DNA of 34,430 nt, from NCBI GenBank assembly GCA_902386205.1, contig CABMIH010000006.1, forward strand, positions 32,001 through 66,430, given 5' to 3'. How positions within the stretch are numbered: the stretch's first letter is position 1; each line of letters starts with the position of its first letter. Both the position numbers and the translations under genes were made by a program. The stretch is from an uncultured archaeon (GTDB lineage: Archaea > Halobacteriota > Methanosarcinia > Methanosarcinales > Methanoperedenaceae). This document shows, piece by piece, positions 1-8,564 of this stretch. The notes below the pieces were generated by a model. It saw only the letters and a program-made list of their open reading frames with translations, did no database searches and was not told the origin of the DNA.

Positions 1-3000
1 CGTCGGAGGTACGAAAGTGATGGAAAGCGGCACAGTGGGCGTAACAACATCAACGTTCCAAGTAATTGTATCCGAAGTTCCATTATTATTTGTTGCATTC
101 ACTTTTACTTTGTAAGTGCCTGTTGAAGCAAAGCTCCCCACGAAGTAGTCAGCATTATTATTCTGGTTAACATCATCCAGGAACCAGTTCCATGTATCAA
201 TTGCCTGGTTTGCTGCGGCGTTGAATCTCACGGTCTCAGACTTATTTATAGTTATACTGAGAGAACCATCTTTAGTTTTGTCATTGCCCCAGCTTATTAT
301 CTCTGGCAAAGGCGGTAGAGGTTGAGGTATTGACGGCCCGCTATCATCCCTGATTCTTCCGTTGGCTGCAAGGTCATCATCGCCATCTACCCCATCAGTA
401 AGGGTTAATGTCAGTGTGTTGCCATTTATTGTTGAGGGAATTATGTACCAGTGTGGTGCGGCATTTGTGGCATTCGCGCCATATTTCCAGTAGGTTGTGT
501 CGACAGGCAGGTTATCAGGGAATGTAAGCGTAAGAGTCACACTGCCACCCAGTCCAACACCTGTAATGTTGAACCTGAAAAGACCATAATAAAGATTCGC
601 ACCTTCAGGAGGCGCCTGCGGTATATCGCTTACATTAATAGCTGTAAGATCTTCAATTGCGCCTTTATCCGTAACAAAGTACACTATACCTTTTCCCGTG
701 CTGGATTGGACTGGCGTGCCTGTGGGTATTTGTGAGATTACCGACATCTCAGGATAGTATTGTAGTTCTGGCGTGTCATTCACTTTAAAGCGCAATCCAT
801 CAGCTATGTTTATTGTGGCGCCTTGCTCAAGTATGACAGAGCTATCGCTTTTTAAAGTAAGTCCATATATTGAGTCTTCTATTGCATCAACCTTGAATAT
901 ACCTATCTTGTCCCCTGACCTGATTTCCATAATGTTATCTGAAATCAGCCATGTGTACTTTAACCTTACAGAGCTTGAAGATACATTGTCAAGATAAGTT
1001 ACGAAAACGGGGACATTGTTTTCGCCGCCAATTCTCCTGGCATAGTATGTGTAAACTCCCTGAGTAGTACCTGTGAAGCTGGGTAATCCTTCCTCAATTA
1101 TTTTATCGTCGAGTTTGCTTTCCCCTTTGCTAAGTGTCATCCAGGCCTGCTTTGGAAATGCCTTTGCATCAATTCCCTGTAATTTCAGGCTGAATCCATC
1201 TCCAATATCCCATGTTTCTCCGACTGACAGGATCTTTTCATCTCCGGCAGCCTGTTCAAGTATAAGTTTTGAGAGCTTACTACTTCTACCATTGATAGCC
1301 ACATATTTCCTGCCAAACCAACCTTTCACGCCATAGTATTTACCACCTACACTTATGGGGATATTAGAATTATCCAATCCATATTCCACATTTCTTCCTT
1401 TTTCTCTGGATGCGGCATATTCTAAGTTCGCCACGGTAGTGTTGTACCACAGGTACCCATTTGGAATAACCCTGAAAGACATAGATATAATTTTCAGCGA
1501 CTCAGTCGATTTATTTGAATCACGCCAGAATGCCGGGAAATTCGTGACATTCCATTCCATTAAACCTGAAGTGGCCTGGCCGGAGATGTTGGTCTCATTA
1601 ACAGGGTATATAGTAATATTTACTGATGTGCTATTTGAGAAACCATTCATATCAATTACTTCAAATGTTAACTTATGAACTCCCGGGCTCAATGAAAAAG
1701 TGGATATCTTTGAAGTATTGCCAATAAACCCATCAATATTCGAAGTCCAGCTATAGTTATACGGGGGCATGCCGCTTGCAGAGCCTGAAAGCATTATCAT
1801 ATCGCCATGCAGGAAAGACGAATTGTCAACTGGATTTGTAATACCAACTTCGGGCGGCATTAACTTCAAGGTTTTCATCATGAAAGGATAAAACCTCACA
1901 GAATCAGTAATGTTACCTGCAACCCTGAATTTCATTTTACCTGTGAGGTCAATGGTTTCGCCTGCCTGGAACAAAATTGCGCTATCGCTTTTTAAGGTAA
2001 GTCCGTATGCCATATCCTCTGTGGCATCAACCTTAAATATGCCTATCTTGTCTCCGCTCCTGATCACAGTTGCATTCTGCGAAATCAACCATGTGTACTT
2101 AAGTCGCACCATATTTGAAGTAGCCCAGGAAAAAACGCTGTCAACATATGTAACTAATACAGGTACGTTGGATTCGCTTTCAATATTAGAGTAATATGTA
2201 TATACTCCCTGGCTTCCTGTACCGCCAAGTGAAGCTTCCTCGACAATTCTATCATCAAGTTTGTCGCCGCCCTTGCTCAGTTCCAGATGTACCTCCTTTG
2301 GTAAGGTACTTGTATTAATTTCCAGGATTTTGAGCTTGTACCCACCTCCCATATCCCATGTTTCACCAGCAGCCAGAGTCATATTATCTGTAGCTCTCTG
2401 CTCTAAAATCAGTTTGGCAAGTTTGTTATTCTTACCATTGACCCCCACAAATTTTTCACCCATCCAGCCCACTGCTGCATAGTATCTATCACCGACAGCA
2501 TTGGGCGCTGTTAATTCCTCATTAAAACCATACTCTACTGTTCTGTTCTCTTCTTTTGCGACATTGAACTGAATAGCGGTTTTGGTTGTATTGTACCACA
2601 GACGCTCTCTTGGAATTATTCGGCCAGATATTTCCTGGATTGTCAGTGACTCTGTGAATTTGTTATCATCCATGTCATACCAGAATCCAGCGAAATTCGC
2701 ATAATTCCATGAAGCAGGATAAGTTAAAGGATACATATATGGCCCATACCAGAAATTCTCGACTTTTCCGCGCGCTTCATATCTGTCCTGCGCGGCCTTC
2801 GATATGAATGGATAGAATCTAAGCGCAGATGTGTTGTTAGCTATTTTGAACTTGAAATTATCCGTTATATTAACAATAGAACCAGGTTCCAGGTTCAGGT
2901 TGGCCCTGTTCTTTAAATTGAGATAATATCCTCCTGCCTCATCCACAATCATATTGCCATATATATCCCCACTTTTGATTTCCTTCACATCACTTGAAAT

Positions 3001-3756
3001 GAGCCAGGTATACCTTAGCTGAACTATATTGGTGGAACTACTATTGAAAACACTATCCAGATAAGTCACAAAAATAGGTACGTTATATTCCCCTGCAAGA
3101 CTGTTATTATAATAGGTATAGGCTTCACCCTGCCCAATTACCTTCTGGTCGATATTTCTGCCATTTAAACTGAGATTGAACATGACCTGCCTTGGGAATG
3201 CCTGGGCATTCATTGATTCAGCCGTCAATGAATAGCCGTCACCCATATCCCATTTTTCCCCCATATACAATGATTTCTTATCAAAAGGACCCTGTTCAAG
3301 TATTAGCCTTGATATTTTATTTGCTTTGCAGTTGATAGCTGCAAATTTTTCTCCCTGCCATCCGATCACGGCATAATAGCCTCCGCTTGGAACTTGGTTA
3401 CAGGCGGGGTCAAGCGAATAATCTACAGTCTTTCCTTTGTAACGATAAACTCCATAGCTGGATATCTGTATGGTAGCGTTATACCACAGATGTTCTGCAT
3501 CAATAGACCTGTCAAAAGATGTGAGCGGCTCGCCTGGATTAATCTGAAGAGTCTCGCTGGTTTTATTGTCATCAAGATCATACCAGAATGCAGGAAAGTC
3601 TGAGGCACCCCAGAAGTACATCTTTGCATTCTCATCTGAAACTGTACCCCTTATTTCTATGCCATCGGTATTCGTTACTGCCGCACCAGCTATTCCAATT
3701 CCCAATACCAGCACCAGAACAGCGCTAACCGTAAGTAACCTGAACGCTTTATACAT
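1..3756 (-). CDS. S-layer protein with three S-layer domains and PKD-like modules (C-terminus beyond window)
   Basis: Translating the complement from an ATG at 3756 gives an open frame to base 1, about 1250 residues, with the C-terminus outside the window. An alternative ATG lies two codons upstream at 3762. GGTGAT lies 4 bases before the 3756 start, which I prefer. Residues 1-25 form a signal peptide (MYKAFRLL, then a hydrophobic stretch ending GIAGA). Three homologous S-layer domains of the Methanosarcina type follow, at about 33-320, 325-620 and 718-1003. Each carries FPAFWYD-, LWYNTT-, GEKWDMGDGY- and YTWLIS-like motifs. A PKD-like domain (about 625-715) separates copies two and three. 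After copy three comes a region resembling a choice-of-anchor U domain (WYIIPST, DGVDGDDD, about 1005-1140), then another Ig/PKD-like stretch. It is presumably exported and forms or decorates the cell envelope. Many N-x-S/T sequons are visible. The C-terminal anchor cannot be seen. The family call is strong; the choice-of-anchor call is tentative. Confidence 0.88.
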   Translation of the reverse strand, partial: MYKAFRLLTVSAVLVLVLGIGIAGAAVTNTDGIEIRGTVSDENAKMYFWGASDFPAFWYDLDDNKTSETLQINPGEPLTSFDRSIDAEHLWYNATIQISSYGVYRYKGKTVDYSLDPACNQVPSGGYYAVIGWQGEKFAAINCKANKISRLILEQGPFDKKSLYMGEKWDMGDGYSLTAESMNAQAFPRQVMFNLSLNGRNIDQKVIGQGEAYTYYNNSLAGEYNVPIFVTYLDSVFNSSSTNIVQLRYTWLISSDVKEIKSGDIYGNMIVDEAGGYYLNLKNRANLNLEPGSIVNITDNFKFKIANNTSALRFYPFISKAAQDRYEARGKVENFWYGPYMYPLTYPASWNYANFAGFWYDMDDNKFTESLTIQEISGRIIPRERLWYNTTKTAIQFNVAKEENRTVEYGFNEELTAPNAVGDRYYAAVGWMGEKFVGVNGKNNKLAKLILEQRATDNMTLAAGETWDMGGGYKLKILEINTSTLPKEVHLELSKGGDKLDDRIVEEASLGGTGSQGVYTYYSNIESESNVPVLVTYVDSVFSWATSNMVRLKYTWLISQNATVIRSGDKIGIFKVDATEDMAYGLTLKSDSAILFQAGETIDLTGKMKFRVAGNITDSVRFYPFMMKTLKLMPPEVGITNPVDNSSFLHGDMIMLSGSASGMPPYNYSWTSNIDGFIGNTSKISTFSLSPGVHKLTFEVIDMNGFSNSTSVNITIYPVNETNISGQATSGLMEWNVTNFPAFWRDSNKSTESLKIISMSFRVIPNGYLWYNTTVANLEYAASREKGRNVEYGLDNSNIPISVGGKYYGVKGWFGRKYVAINGRSSKLSKLILEQAAGDEKILSVGETWDIGDGFSLKLQGIDAKAFPKQAWMTLSKGESKLDDKIIEEGLPSFTGTTQGVYTYYARRIGGENNVPVFVTYLDNVSSSSVRLKYTWLISDNIMEIRSGDKIGIFKVDAIEDSIYGLTLKSDSSVILEQGATINIADGLRFKVNDTPELQYYPEMSVISQIPTGTPVQSSTGKGIVYFVTDKGAIEDLTAINVSDIPQAPPEGANLYYGLFRFNITGVGLGGSVTLTLTFPDNLPVDTTYWKYGANATNAAPHWYIIPSTINGNTLTLTLTDGVDGDDDLAANGRIRDDSGPSIPQPLPPLPEIISWGNDKTKDGSLSITINKSETVRFNAAANQAIDTWNWFLDDVNQNNNADYFVGSFASTGTYKVKVNATNNNGTSDTITWNVDVVTPTVPLSITFVPPT
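839..2064 (-). repeat. Diverged 1,140-bp-spaced duplication inside the S-layer gene
   Basis: The stretch 841-924 reappears at 1981-2064, exactly 1,140 bp (380 codons) away, at roughly 80% nucleotide identity by eye. Both copies contain the same block at their left edge (GCTATCGCTTTTTAA) and near-identical CATCAACCTT-AATAT-CCTATCTTGTC segments. They encode equivalent parts of S-layer domains three and two. The coordinates here span both copies. The domain-one equivalent (around 2900-3000) is clearly more diverged. Confidence 0.7.
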
Positions 3757-3794
3757 ATACATCACCACATTCTATTTGAAATCCCCGTTTTTCT

Positions 3795-3829
3795 AAATAA
3801 ATACTACTAAGCCTGAGCAGTATTTAAAA
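3795..3829 (-). promoter_or_regulatory. Candidate TATA elements for the S-layer gene
   Basis: The gap 3757-3865 holds two A/T-rich boxes on the minus strand: TTTTAAATA (complement of 3821-3829) and TATTTATTTA (complement of about 3795-3804). Either would place transcription start 20-50 bases upstream of the S-layer ATG, giving this gene a promoter separate from the upstream P-loop gene. Which box is used cannot be decided from sequence. Confidence 0.4.
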
Positions 3830-3865
3830 GCTTCGATACTGCAAATTTATTCCCAGCAGGCTCGA

Positions 3866-4993
3866 TCACTCCTCTATCTCAACCAGCCCCGAAATAATCT
3901 CTTCCAGCTCCGACTTCCTCTTTTTGCTGGAAGACTCCACTTTCCCATCATCCTCAACCACCGACACGATGACATCAAACCGCTCTGCGGCTGCAACATC
4001 GGCTGAGGACAGTATCTGTGTCGGTTCAGCAGACGGCGGTATCCACGGATTTGCCAGTATCGCAAGTTCCTGCAATGTTGGGGTGTAGGAGTGGATGACC
4101 TCAAGTTTTCCTTTTCTGGCATGTTTATACGCGCGGTAAAGGGATCTATTCTGCCTGAAACCTACATATATCTCAAGAAGCGTGACGCCTATCAGGGAAT
4201 TGGTATGTTTTCCCACGACAAGGTCGCTGATGATCTTTTCCCCTTCATCCGTATGAAGTACGAGAAAACCGCTTTCTTTATTCTCGTTGTTTGAAATCTC
4301 GATCATTGTCGCCAGGCCTTCTATCAGGGTCATGTCTTTTGTGGGGATCACCCTGTCAAAATCTTTTATGGTCCTTGATATCTGGTCTTCATCGTAATCC
4401 GCCACCCCATCACGGTTTATGATATCAGTGACCTTCGCCCCCTGTATCCCCCAGAGATTTGATTCTATCCCGTACTTTTTCTCCTTTTCCAGTAACATCG
4501 AGAGCCGCTCTTTGGCGTCAAGGTGCCGGCTGAGTCTTCTTTTCACGAGTTCTTCATCGCTTGCGACAAGCTCTACCGCCTTGGGGACAACACCTATCTT
4601 TTTTGTCAATAACGATATCTGCCTGACAAGTTCAGGCTCACCGAGTTCCATAACGTCAAAGATGTTCTCAACAAGCAGCTTGACCTGGTCATATAACGAA
4701 ACATCGACATATACAGGCTCATCGCCTTCAAAGATAGGCAGCTTTCTTTTCTCGTAGAGCTCTCCTTTCATCTTCTCTGCGATATCTTTCCTGATAAGCA
4801 CGACAGGCTGGGCCGAGCGCGCCCGTCCTTCAAAATAAGCCCCCACGTTCTCTGAAAGCAACTGTATCGCCAGGGTTGTTTTTCCCCCTCCCTGCGGCCC
4901 TGTGAGCATTAAAATAGGATGTTTTTCAAGTTTTTTTGAGAGTATCCTGACAGATTCTTCCTTTGTATGTGCCGAAGTATCAAGAATATCCAT
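3866..4993 (-). CDS. P-loop NTPase of unknown function, downstream of the thermosome
   Basis: I do not recognise this family. The protein has 375 residues from the ATG at 4993, which is preceded by GGGTG. A GTG at 5002 would add three residues but has no ribosome site. A Walker A motif (GPQGGGKT, residues 32-39) sits in a short N-terminal nucleotide-binding segment. I cannot assign a confident Walker B. Most of the rest is charged and helical (KEKKYG and DAKERLSMLLEKE regions). The C-terminal end is rich in Glu and Lys. There is no signal peptide or membrane segment, so it is cytoplasmic. It starts only about 40 bases after the thermosome stop, with a terminator-like hairpin between, so some readthrough co-expression with the chaperonin is plausible. 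A role beside the chaperonin is inferred from position alone. Confidence 0.75.
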   Translation of the reverse strand: MDILDTSAHTKEESVRILSKKLEKHPILMLTGPQGGGKTTLAIQLLSENVGAYFEGRARSAQPVVLIRKDIAEKMKGELYEKRKLPIFEGDEPVYVDVSLYDQVKLLVENIFDVMELGEPELVRQISLLTKKIGVVPKAVELVASDEELVKRRLSRHLDAKERLSMLLEKEKKYGIESNLWGIQGAKVTDIINRDGVADYDEDQISRTIKDFDRVIPTKDMTLIEGLATMIEISNNENKESGFLVLHTDEGEKIISDLVVGKHTNSLIGVTLLEIYVGFRQNRSLYRAYKHARKGKLEVIHSYTPTLQELAILANPWIPPSAEPTQILSSADVAAAERFDVIVSVVEDDGKVESSSKKRKSELEEIISGLVEIEE

Positions 4994-5004
4994 CAGGAAC
5001 ACCC

Positions 5005-5032
5005 TAAAAAAATAAGCGGTTTTTAGCCGCTT
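5005..5032 (-). terminator. Hairpin plus T-run after the thermosome gene
   Basis: On the minus strand, AAGCGG and CCGCTT (5014-5019 pairing with 5027-5032) form a 6-bp stem with a 7-base loop, followed directly by seven Ts. The left arm touches the thermosome stop codon, and the T-run abuts the ribosome site of the downstream P-loop gene. It looks like an attenuating terminator between the two genes. Archaea mostly terminate on T-runs alone, so the stem may be incidental. Confidence 0.5.
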
Positions 5033-6690
5033 TAGTCCATTCCTTCCATTCCGCCCATGCCTCCCATTCCACCCGGCATTCCACCTGGCGGCATGCCTCC
5101 GCCTGGTGCGGATTTGCTTGAGAGCACATCGTCGATGCGAAGGATCATGGTGGCCGCTTCTGTAGCTGAATCAATGGCCTGGGTCTTTACCCTCAGGGGC
5201 TCAACGACTCCTTCCTCCCACATGTCCACGACCTTTCCAGTGAACACATTGAGACCTGCGGTCTTTTTGCCCTGTTCATGCTGGCTTCTCATTTCAACAA
5301 GCATATCGATTGGGTCAAGTCCTGCATTCTCGGCCAGTGTTCTCGGGATGATTTCAAGCGCTTCTGCGAACTTGCTGACGGCCAGTTGTTCCCTTCCTGT
5401 CAGTGTGGATGAATATTCCCTCAACCGCAGGGCCAGTTCAACTTCAGGTGAACCTCCGCCTGCTACGAGTTTCTCATCCTCGATGGCAACTCCGACGACG
5501 CGCAGCGCATCATGCAGCGCGCGCTCGGCCTCATCGACCACATGCTCTGTGCCGCCGCGAAGGATTATCGAGACTGCTTTTGGATTGTGGCATTCTGTCA
5601 CATATGTCATTGCTTCGTCACCGATCTTTTTCTCTTCAACAAGGCCGGCCTTTCCGAGGTCCGAATCACTGATTTCCTTGAGGCTTGTCAAAATCTTTGC
5701 GCCTGTGGCACGGGCAAGCTTCTCCATGTCGCTCTTCTTGACGCGCCTGGCTGCATAAATTCCCGCTTTTGCAAGGTAATGCTGGGCAATATCGTCAATG
5801 CCTTTCTGCACGAACAGTACATTTGCGCCGCTGTCAATTACTTTGCTCACCATGTCGTGGAGCATCTGTTCTTCCTGGTCGAGGAATAACTGGAGCTGGT
5901 CGGGTGATTTTATTGATATTTCAGCATCTACTTCAGTCTTTTTGATTTCAAGGGCTTCATTGATAAGAAGTATTTTTGCATTTTTGATCTTCTTTGGCAT
6001 GTTGGTATGGACTCTTTCTTTATCTATTACCATGCCTTCGATGAGTTCTGAGGCTTCGATGCTGCCGCCTACCTTTTTCTCGACTTTTATATCCTCGACA
6101 TCAACTGTATATTTGCCGTTCTCTTTATCAACAACTGCAAGTACCGCATCAACAGAAAGATTGGCAAAAACATCCTTATGCGCTTCAGCGCCTTTTCCTG
6201 TTATTGCCGTGGCTGCGATCTTTAATAATAAATCCTTGTCTTTGACATTCACTTTCATAGCAAGGGTCTGGAGGATTTCTTTGGCTTTTATCGATGCAAG
6301 CCTGTAACCGCTTGCGATCACTGTGGGGTGTACGTTCTGTTCAAGGAGTTCTTCCGCGTTCTTTAAGAATTCTCCTGCAAGAACTGCTGCTGTTGTTGTG
6401 CCGTCCCCGACCTCGTCATCCTGGGTCTTTGAGACCTCAACTATCATCTTTGCTGCCGGGTGCTCGATGTCCATCTCTTTCAGGATGGTCGCACCGTCAT
6501 TTGTGATCACGATATCCCCGAGTGAGTCCACGAGCATTTTATCCATGCCCTTTGGACCAAGGGTTGTTCTTACTGCCGCAGCCACTGCTTTTGCTGCCAT
6601 GATATTATTGTTCTGAGCTTCTCTTCCTTTTGTTCTCTGACTGCCTTCTCTTAAAATCAAGATTGGCTGTCCAGCTAATTGTCCTGCCAT
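5032..6690 (-). CDS. thsA: Thermosome subunit (group II chaperonin)
   Basis: This is an ATP-dependent protein-folding chaperonin subunit of the archaeal thermosome, related to CCT/TCP-1. It has 552 residues, normal for the family. Diagnostic motifs are present: [13 protein letters not shown] near the N-terminus, the nucleotide-binding [15 protein letters not shown] and [33 protein letters not shown] in the second equatorial segment, and [17 protein letters not shown]. The C-terminus is the usual Gly-Met-rich tail (GGMPGGMGG). Eight or more subunits would form the double ring; whether other paralogs exist cannot be seen here. The start is supported by GGAGG 5 bases upstream. The promoter contains a good TATA box and an inverted repeat, both listed separately, which suits a stress-responsive gene. 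The symbol thsA is used generically. Confidence 0.97.
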   Translation of the reverse strand: MAGQLAGQPILILREGSQRTKGREAQNNNIMAAKAVAAAVRTTLGPKGMDKMLVDSLGDIVITNDGATILKEMDIEHPAAKMIVEVSKTQDDEVGDGTTTAAVLAGEFLKNAEELLEQNVHPTVIASGYRLASIKAKEILQTLAMKVNVKDKDLLLKIAATAITGKGAEAHKDVFANLSVDAVLAVVDKENGKYTVDVEDIKVEKKVGGSIEASELIEGMVIDKERVHTNMPKKIKNAKILLINEALEIKKTEVDAEISIKSPDQLQLFLDQEEQMLHDMVSKVIDSGANVLFVQKGIDDIAQHYLAKAGIYAARRVKKSDMEKLARATGAKILTSLKEISDSDLGKAGLVEEKKIGDEAMTYVTECHNPKAVSIILRGGTEHVVDEAERALHDALRVVGVAIEDEKLVAGGGSPEVELALRLREYSSTLTGREQLAVSKFAEALEIIPRTLAENAGLDPIDMLVEMRSQHEQGKKTAGLNVFTGKVVDMWEEGVVEPLRVKTQAIDSATEAATMILRIDDVLSSKSAPGGGMPPGGMPGGMGGMGGMEGMD

Positions 6691-6734
6691 AAATAACCTC
6701 CGTTAGAATTTTATCATTCGATCTTTAATAGTTT

Positions 6735-6788
6735 GTACAAATTCACGCTTGTACGAGGCTTTCGGATTGTTTGTGATTCTATATAAAC
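6735..6788 (-). promoter_or_regulatory. Thermosome promoter: TATA box and inverted repeat
   Basis: On the minus strand a TTTATATAG box (complement of 6779-6788) lies about 95 bases before the thermosome ATG. About 25 bases downstream, where transcription should start, lies the inverted repeat GTACAA-8-TTGTAC (complement of 6735-6754). A repeat over the start site is a typical place for a repressor to bind. The resulting leader would be about 65 bases, with a GGAGG ribosome site. The repeat does not match the Pyrococcus Phr heat-shock operator as I remember it, so the factor is unknown. Confidence 0.5.
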
Positions 6789-6830
6789 ATTGCTATGAAG
6801 CGTATTAATAATAATTAGTATATTTAAATC

Positions 6831-6844
6831 AAAAAAACCCCGGG
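6831..6844 (-). terminator. T-run terminator of RNase P RNA
   Basis: Directly after the RNase P 3' strand, the minus strand reads CCCGGGG followed by seven Ts. A T-run of this kind is the common archaeal termination signal. It separates the RNA gene from the thermosome promoter. Confidence 0.6.
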
Positions 6845-6849
6845 TAAAT

Positions 6850-7180
6850 ATGAGTGAGGAGAGTAAGCCCCTTTATGTTTGGCGCAAGGAGCGAGTGCCC
6901 CTGTAGCGCTTATGCGGCATTCGGCTATGCGCCGTACTCGGACAGGTCTGGACTGCCCTTTCTGTCCTATTTCGGCTTGCACCCGCGGGGATTCGCCGTT
7001 CCATCCGCAAAACGCATGACCTCGTCCTTTCGGATTCATCGCATTTCTGCGCTGCGGTTTCGTTTCTGTTCCAGAGCCAGGGTTCTCACCCTACACACTT
7101 GAATGTGTCCGCGGTCCAGATGGTGAGGGGACTTTCCTCAGCAGCACTTATGCCACCGGCAGCCGCCCTTCCTCTCTCAT
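6850..7180 (-). ncRNA. rnpB: RNase P RNA (archaeal type)
   Basis: This is the catalytic RNA of RNase P, which removes 5' leaders from pre-tRNAs. On the minus strand the conserved CR-I core GAGGAAAGTCC lies at the complement of 7129-7139, soon after the 5' end. An ACAGAAAC element (complement of 7062-7069), a second ACAGAA (around 6960) and GGGGCTTAC near the 3' end match the conserved P4 side. The ends pair to form helix P1: ATGAG-A-GAGGA (7170-7180) with TCCTC-A-CTCAT (6850-6860), giving 5 + 5 bp around an A-A mismatch. The length of about 331 nt is typical for archaea. A TATA box lies about 28 bases upstream and a T-run follows. Open frames crossing this stretch are spurious. Confidence 0.93.
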
Positions 7181-7203
7181 ATCTTAAAATGTCGTGTGAT
7201 AAG

Positions 7204-7212
7204 TTAAATATA
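7204..7212. promoter_or_regulatory. TATA box possibly shared by RNase P RNA and trm112
   Basis: TTAAATATA at 7204-7212 reads TATATTTAA on the minus strand, centred about 28 bases before the RNase P 5' end. That is standard archaeal spacing. On the plus strand the same box would start transcription near 7235, about 30 bases before the Trm112-like ATG. Another A/T-rich stretch (TTGATAATAAAAA, 7221-7233) could instead serve the plus-strand gene. Confidence 0.5.
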
Positions 7213-7264
7213 CCGATAACTTGATAATAAAAACGGCATTTAAGTGATTCAAGGTGCAAACATA

Positions 7265-7447
7265 ATGAAAAGAGACCTCATGGAAATCCTGTGCTGCCCG
7301 ATGTGCAAAAGCGACCTCGTACTTGAAGTGACGGAAGAAAATGAAAAAGAAATCGTGAAAGGGACACTCTTTTGCGGAAAGTGCAATGAATATTATCCGA
7401 TAGATGACGGCATACCTAATATGCTGCCGCCTGATTTGAGGGAATAA
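7265..7447 (+). CDS. Trm112-like zinc-ribbon protein
   Basis: This is a small protein of 60 residues. It starts MKRDLMEILCCPMCK and has a second zinc knuckle (CGKC) followed by NEYYPIDDGIPNMLPP. That is the signature of the Trm112/UPF0434 family. Trm112 proteins bind and activate methyltransferases acting on tRNA, rRNA or release factors, and the genes for several SAM methyltransferases occur elsewhere in the window. I chose the ATG at 7265, with GGTG 8 bases upstream, over an in-frame GTG at 7244 that would add seven unlikely residues. Its position next to RNase P RNA fits a general role in RNA and translation maintenance. The partner enzyme cannot be named from sequence. Confidence 0.85.
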   Translation: MKRDLMEILCCPMCKSDLVLEVTEENEKEIVKGTLFCGKCNEYYPIDDGIPNMLPPDLRE

Positions 7448-7485
7448 ACAGAACACCGCGGACAGCTTCTGTGAGGTCGCAATTT

Positions 7486-8538
7486 ATGCAGGAATCTAAA
7501 AAAAATTCCAGTAAATTCAGCCCCCACCCATTTATTTTTCTTGCGGCAGTCGTCGTTGCCGGTATAATGATATTTCCATTCGTAACCCCTCTCATACTTT
7601 CAGTAATAACCGCGTATGTCTTCAATCCAATAGTTAAGAGGCTTGAAGTTCATACACGTTCCCATCGTATTGCTCTCGGTGTTCTGGTAATTATTATTGG
7701 AATTCCGATCATATCCGGTCTTTTGTATCTTTCGGCAAATGCTGTGTTTTTTTTCCAGGATATTTCAGGGTTCGGGGATAAACTCATGGCTGTCATTTCG
7801 GGAGTTTCAAGCACCGTTGCCGGAATGGGGTTTGGAACTTATGCAGGATATTTTCTTGGCGCTCAGGATATAACTTCTAAAATCACTGCATTTACTATCG
7901 GTATTGTTTCGGATTTTGTCCAAAGCATTCCTTTTTTTCTTCTTGGCTGTGTGGTTTACTTATACGCAACATATCACTTTATGAGCAACTGGAGCAAAAT
8001 CATCGACTTTACTAAAACTTATGCATCAACCCTTCCAGCTGAAGACGAACACTTTATTTCAAGCATTTCAAAAGGACTCAAAAGAAGCTTTGATGTACTT
8101 TTCTTGTCCTACATAACGATGTCCCTTATAGTAACATTTGTTTCTTTTATCGGATACTCGGTTTTTGGAGTTCCGCACGCATTCCTTCTTGCGATCCTTA
8201 CCGGATTCTTCGGCCTTATTCCGGTTTTTGGCGTGTGGATGGTCTATGTTCCGGTTGCTGCGTATATGTACTATACAGGAAATGTTTTTGCAGCATCAGG
8301 CATAATGGTCTTTGGAGTGGTCATATTGACAATAGTCATTCCCTTTTTCTTGCAGCCATACCTGGGAGCTAAAAGTGCGGGAGTAAGCGCTCTTACGATA
8401 CTTCTTGGCTTCTTTTCAGGACCCATTATTTTTGGCGCAAAGGGATTACTTCTTGGCCCGATATTGTTTGTCATTACAGAAACAATTATTGTAGAATATA
8501 TGCGCTACAGGATTTCGGGAAATGAAGTCGCAGAATAA
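7486..8538 (+). CDS. AI-2E family transporter (PF01594-type membrane protein)
   Basis: A polytopic membrane protein of 350 residues. The pattern fits the AI-2E/YdiK/PerM permease family: two N-terminal helices (LAAVVVAGIMIFPFVTP), a pair around residues 65-90, a soluble mid-region with amphipathic helices, and the conserved LTGFFGLIPVFG and PYLGAKSAGVSALTILLGFFSGP segments near the C-terminus. Members are linked to export of small molecules or Na+/H+ exchange; the true substrate is usually unknown. Start: ATG at 7486, with GAGGT about 8 bases upstream. A GTG at 7471 is an alternative. It lies 38 bases after trm112 and may be cotranscribed with it. It converges with asd with only 26 bases between the stop codons. 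Confidence 0.88.
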   Translation: MQESKKNSSKFSPHPFIFLAAVVVAGIMIFPFVTPLILSVITAYVFNPIVKRLEVHTRSHRIALGVLVIIIGIPIISGLLYLSANAVFFFQDISGFGDKLMAVISGVSSTVAGMGFGTYAGYFLGAQDITSKITAFTIGIVSDFVQSIPFFLLGCVVYLYATYHFMSNWSKIIDFTKTYASTLPAEDEHFISSISKGLKRSFDVLFLSYITMSLIVTFVSFIGYSVFGVPHAFLLAILTGFFGLIPVFGVWMVYVPVAAYMYYTGNVFAASGIMVFGVVILTIVIPFFLQPYLGAKSAGVSALTILLGFFSGPIIFGAKGLLLGPILFVITETIIVEYMRYRISGNEVAE

Positions 8539-8564
8539 AGAAAAATTGGGAAGACTCTTATATT

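Noticed and set aside
5057-5758. Long plus-strand frame opposite the thermosome
   Set aside because: It is the antisense shadow of a strongly conserved chaperonin gene. The protein is low-complexity Ser/Pro/Ala with no domain.
6824-7102. Open frames on both strands between the thermosome and trm112
   Set aside because: The stretch is RNase P RNA, with CR-I, the P1 pairing and a flanking TATA box and T-run.
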